Source: Erythrobacter ani (GTDB taxonomy: Bacteria > Pseudomonadota > Alphaproteobacteria > Sphingomonadales > Sphingomonadaceae). Taken from it: a DNA stretch of 64,000 nt. This document shows, in pieces, positions 61,850 to 64,000 of the stretch (the stretch's first letter is position 1; each line of letters starts with the position of its first letter). The DNA is taken from assembly GCF_019204025.1 (NCBI RefSeq), contig NZ_JAGSPB010000002.1, forward strand, positions 496,001-560,000, read 5' to 3'. The position numbers and the translations under genes were made by a program. Under the pieces are notes generated by a model. It had not been told where the DNA came from. It saw only the letters and a list, made by a program, of their open reading frames with translations, and did no database searches.

Positions 61850-63409
61850 TCAGTAAACCGGCAGCGATGTGCAAGCGCCCGTCGCGCTGCCGAAATCCAA
61901 GATCGATGAATTGCAGGTCCAGTCGCCGAAATTGTCGGCGACGTTGTCGTCCTCTGCCCCGATGAAAGTCGAGGTTGAGAAGAACGAGGACCGTGCGGTC
62001 GCATCGAACACCGGATGGGCATTCTCATTGGCACCGTTCACGAATGTATTCGTGAGCGAGAGCGTAAACGTGAGATCGTTGTTGGTCCCGGCGTCCACCT
62101 CAGCCTGCACCTCAGGGTCGGAGACCCCCGCATCGCCGCGCACCGGACGGGTCACGCCATCGCACACGATGGAATCGAAACCGATGATCGCATTCAGCGT
62201 GATCTGTTCATCGATGCGAATGCAGACATCTTCGTCCGTGTCGACATCGATGACGCCGTTGGTCAGCCCCAGCGCTGCACCGCCACGTGCACGGACGGCT
62301 TGGCCGGAAGAGGACGATTGCTGAATGAAAGTGAAGTTGTTCACCTGCAGAGTCGACTGGGGAAGAGCATTGCCAGGCGTCCCGTCGGCAAGATCGTCAG
62401 GAGAATCGAATTCGATCAGACTGTCGCCGGTGCCGGTCCGCTGCACCACCACCACTGTTTCCAGATTGGCCTGTGCTCCGCTGTCGACATCGAGAGAGTC
62501 GTCCGAGGCGCCGATCACGGCGATATTGCGGGCATTGACCGAGCCGCCGAAGAATTCGAGGCCATCATCCGAGCTGTTGAACGACAGGAGGTTCTCGATG
62601 ACCGTGCCCGATCCCGTCCCGCCTGTTGTAAGCGATTGAAGCTCGTTCGACTGCTGCAATTCGAAGCCGGAAAAACGGATCTGGTTGAACGTTATCGAGC
62701 CCGAGCTGTCGGCGCTGTCGGTGCCGCCAAACGGCGTGGCGACGACCGTACCTTCGAGCTGCTGTTCGCATTGCGGGTTGGCAGTCGGGTTCGCCGCGGT
62801 GTTGAAGGTTTGGTCGGCGCAGTCGGAAACCGGGGCGCGGCCCAGAAGGACGACACCGCCCCATTGTGCCTGACTGTTGTCGTTGCTCAGGCCGAGAACA
62901 TTGTCGCGGCTGGTCCAGACAATCGGCATCGTTGCCGTGCCGTTGGCTTCGATCGCGTTGCCGCGGTTCACGACGAAGAACGATTCGGCCTGTGCGAAGA
63001 GGATCGCGCCCGGCTCGATCGAAACGGTCACATCGGTGCCTGTGCTGTTGAAACCCTGGTCGGTCCCGACATTCACGCGGCCGACGATCTCGTAAAGAAG
63101 ACCATTTACGAAAGGCAGATTGTCATCGACATCGAAAGTCGAGGGAAGCTGGCATACCCGGTATTCGCCGGTGGGGCCGCTGATAGTGCCGGCATCGGTT
63201 AGGCCGCCAGCGGTGTTGATCGTGGGGCAGCCCGCCGCTGGCGTGACGCCTCCGCCGGTCGTTGGCGTCGGAGTGGGCGCAGGCGCAGGAGTCGGATTTT
63301 CTATTATGATGTCACCGCTTGTTCCGGGCGAGACGATTTCATCCGCGCCGCAGCCAGCCAACGCAATCATGCTGGCACCAAGGATGAACGTATGTTGGAT
63401 CGTTTTCAC
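61850..63409 (-). CDS. Secreted beta-helix-like lipoprotein paired with the TonB receptor
   Basis: 519 residues from GTG 63409 with GAGGGG about 10 bp upstream (a TTG at 63427 also opens the frame). Lipobox LAGC is followed by a Pro/Thr tether. The rest is Asp/Asn/Ser/Thr-rich with repeated short strands (QWGGVVLLGRAP, IRFSGFELQQSNELQSL, SFNSSDDGLEFFGGSVNAR), suggesting a right-handed beta-helix. Six cysteines could form disulfides. Probably surface or periplasmic, helping ligand capture for the neighbouring receptor; no enzyme motif recognised. Confidence 0.8.
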   Translation of the reverse strand: MKTIQHTFILGASMIALAGCGADEIVSPGTSGDIIIENPTPAPAPTPTPTTGGGVTPAAGCPTINTAGGLTDAGTISGPTGEYRVCQLPSTFDVDDNLPFVNGLLYEIVGRVNVGTDQGFNSTGTDVTVSIEPGAILFAQAESFFVVNRGNAIEANGTATMPIVWTSRDNVLGLSNDNSQAQWGGVVLLGRAPVSDCADQTFNTAANPTANPQCEQQLEGTVVATPFGGTDSADSSGSITFNQIRFSGFELQQSNELQSLTTGGTGSGTVIENLLSFNSSDDGLEFFGGSVNARNIAVIGASDDSLDVDSGAQANLETVVVVQRTGTGDSLIEFDSPDDLADGTPGNALPQSTLQVNNFTFIQQSSSSGQAVRARGGAALGLTNGVIDVDTDEDVCIRIDEQITLNAIIGFDSIVCDGVTRPVRGDAGVSDPEVQAEVDAGTNNDLTFTLSLTNTFVNGANENAHPVFDATARSSFFSTSTFIGAEDDNVADNFGDWTCNSSILDFGSATGACTSLPVY

Positions 63410-63427
63410 AGCGAGCGGTCCCCTCAA

Positions 63428-63735
63428 AAAACCGAGAATCGATGAACGCGGTTGCGTTCTCAGGGGCCGCGCTAGGGGCCGCGCATGACAGAATTTTTGC
63501 AGGATTACGGTACCGTGGCAAAACGCGACGAATTCTTGGTTTGCGACTCAAATGTGACAAGAATTTTCAGAATGCGTGGTTAGTGCGCCGTATTCTCGGA
63601 AATGCTGCCGTTAAAAAAGGTAGCGAGGTCATGGTCTTAGACCGAAAAATGGCTCAAAAATGACAATGTTTCAATTATGTTGCATTTTGATGAAATCTGT
63701 TTCACATTACTCGAACACGAGATGGGAGACATGGA
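63428..63735. other. Divergent promoter region between the lipoprotein and TPR genes
   Basis: 308 bp without a convincing gene. It holds a GC-rich tandem repeat at 63463-63484 and an AT-rich stretch before the TPR gene. A 73-codon frame at 63442 has no supporting features. Confidence 0.6.
63463..63484. repeat. Short tandem repeat GGGGCCGCGC x2
   Basis: GGGGCCGCGC occurs at 63463-63472 and again at 63475-63484 (12-bp period), about 55 bp upstream of the beta-helix lipoprotein start. Confidence 0.7.
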
Positions 63736-64000
63736 ATGACACTCACAGCTATCGCGCTCGCTATCGCAGCGGCCAACCCGGTCGTTGGTGCACCTGCGAC
63801 CTCGCAGCTGGGCGCTGAACCCGATGCAAAGCTGGGCGCAGCCTCGCTTTCCGAGGGCAAGGGCGTGGAAGCCATGCAAGTTCTGGAGAGTGAGCTCGAC
63901 GCGAACCCTCATGATCCGGCTGTGCTTATCAATCTCGGTATCGCTCATGCCCATCGCGGCGATGACGTCAAAGCGCGCGCTTTGTTTAAGGCTGCCTTGA
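63736..64000 (+). CDS. Tetratricopeptide-repeat protein (3' end outside window)
   Basis: Reading from ATG 63736 (GGGAGA about 6 bp upstream) gives an N-terminal secretion-type segment MTLTAIALAIAAANPVVGAP, then one clear TPR unit: GKGVEAMQVLESELDANPHD followed by PAVLINLGIAHAHRGDD. The frame is open to the window end, so length and partners are unknown. Divergent from the TonB/lipoprotein pair. Confidence 0.75.
   Translation, partial: MTLTAIALAIAAANPVVGAPATSQLGAEPDAKLGAASLSEGKGVEAMQVLESELDANPHDPAVLINLGIAHAHRGDDVKARALFKAAL

Noticed and set aside
63442-63663. 73-codon plus-strand frame in the promoter region before the TPR gene
   Set aside because: No ribosome site, no recognisable pattern, and it spans the repeat and the divergent promoter region.

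Overview
The window is a high-GC alphaproteobacterial chromosome segment, most likely from a marine aerobic anoxygenic phototroph of the Erythrobacteraceae/Sphingomonadales (Erythrobacter/Porphyrobacter-like). I infer this from gene order and protein character, not from a search. It is dominated by an apparently complete bacteriochlorophyll-based photosynthesis gene cluster (PGC) from about 5.3 to 43.0 kb. Aerobic cyclase acsF is present and no anaerobic bchE is seen. There are LH1 and reaction-centre genes (pufBALM, puhA) but no puc (LH2), no pufC, and no recognisable pufQ or pufX.

Layout. (i) 0-5.2 kb: left flank with a TVP38-type membrane/flavin disulfide oxidoreductase fusion (cut by the window edge), a CNT nucleoside transporter, a CDP-alcohol phosphatidyltransferase, a DUF1499 membrane protein and a lipid-anchored pseudoazurin-like copper protein, closed by a strong terminator. 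(ii) 5.3-20.8 kb, minus strand, tightly overlapping: bchF-bchN-bchB-bchH-bchL-bchM-lhaA-puhA-puhB-puhC-orf105-acsF-puhE-hemA. (iii) 21.1-27.9 kb, plus strand: ppaA/aerR and ppsR, then bchG, a PucC-like carrier, bchP, tspO and a small membrane protein. (iv) 28.1-36.7 kb, minus strand: crtF, bchCXYZ and pufBALM, ending at a bidirectional terminator. (v) 36.8-39.2 kb, plus strand: crtD-crtC. (vi) 39.2-43.0 kb, minus strand: bchI-bchD-bchO and a small membrane protein. (vii) 43.1-47.6 kb: a ferric-iron ABC transporter (fbpB divergent from fbpC-fbpA) with a Fur-box-like site and a lipoprotein. (viii) 47.7-64 kb: right flank with ferredoxin-NADP reductase, a DUF418 protein, acyl-CoA dehydrogenase, SDR, an insert-like lower-GC lipoprotein gene bracketed by a duplicated SDR 3' end, a SET-domain protein, a cold-shock-like protein, an aldo/keto reductase, a TonB receptor/lipoprotein pair and a TPR protein cut by the edge.

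How it works together. HemA makes 5-aminolevulinate. BchIDH (with BchO) and BchM, AcsF, BchLNB, BchF, BchXYZ, BchC, BchG and BchP convert protoporphyrin IX to bacteriochlorophyll a. PuhB, PuhC, PuhE, LhaA and the second PucC-like carrier assemble the photocomplexes. CrtC, CrtD and CrtF carry out late 1-hydroxy/methoxy carotenoid steps, while early carotenoid genes (crtE, crtB, crtI) lie elsewhere. PpsR and the B12-binding PpaA/AerR are the obvious regulators. I found 18-bp TGT-N12-AC(A/G) PpsR-type operators upstream of bchF/ppaA, bchG, bchC (a tandem pair 8 bp apart) and crtF/crtD.

I see no clearly unprecedented system. The least explained items are a 50-codon reading frame with a strong ribosome binding site filling the bchZ-pufB gap, the very long crtD/crtC overlap, two stem-loops in the pufA-pufL spacer, and the duplicated SDR tail flanking an insert-like gene.
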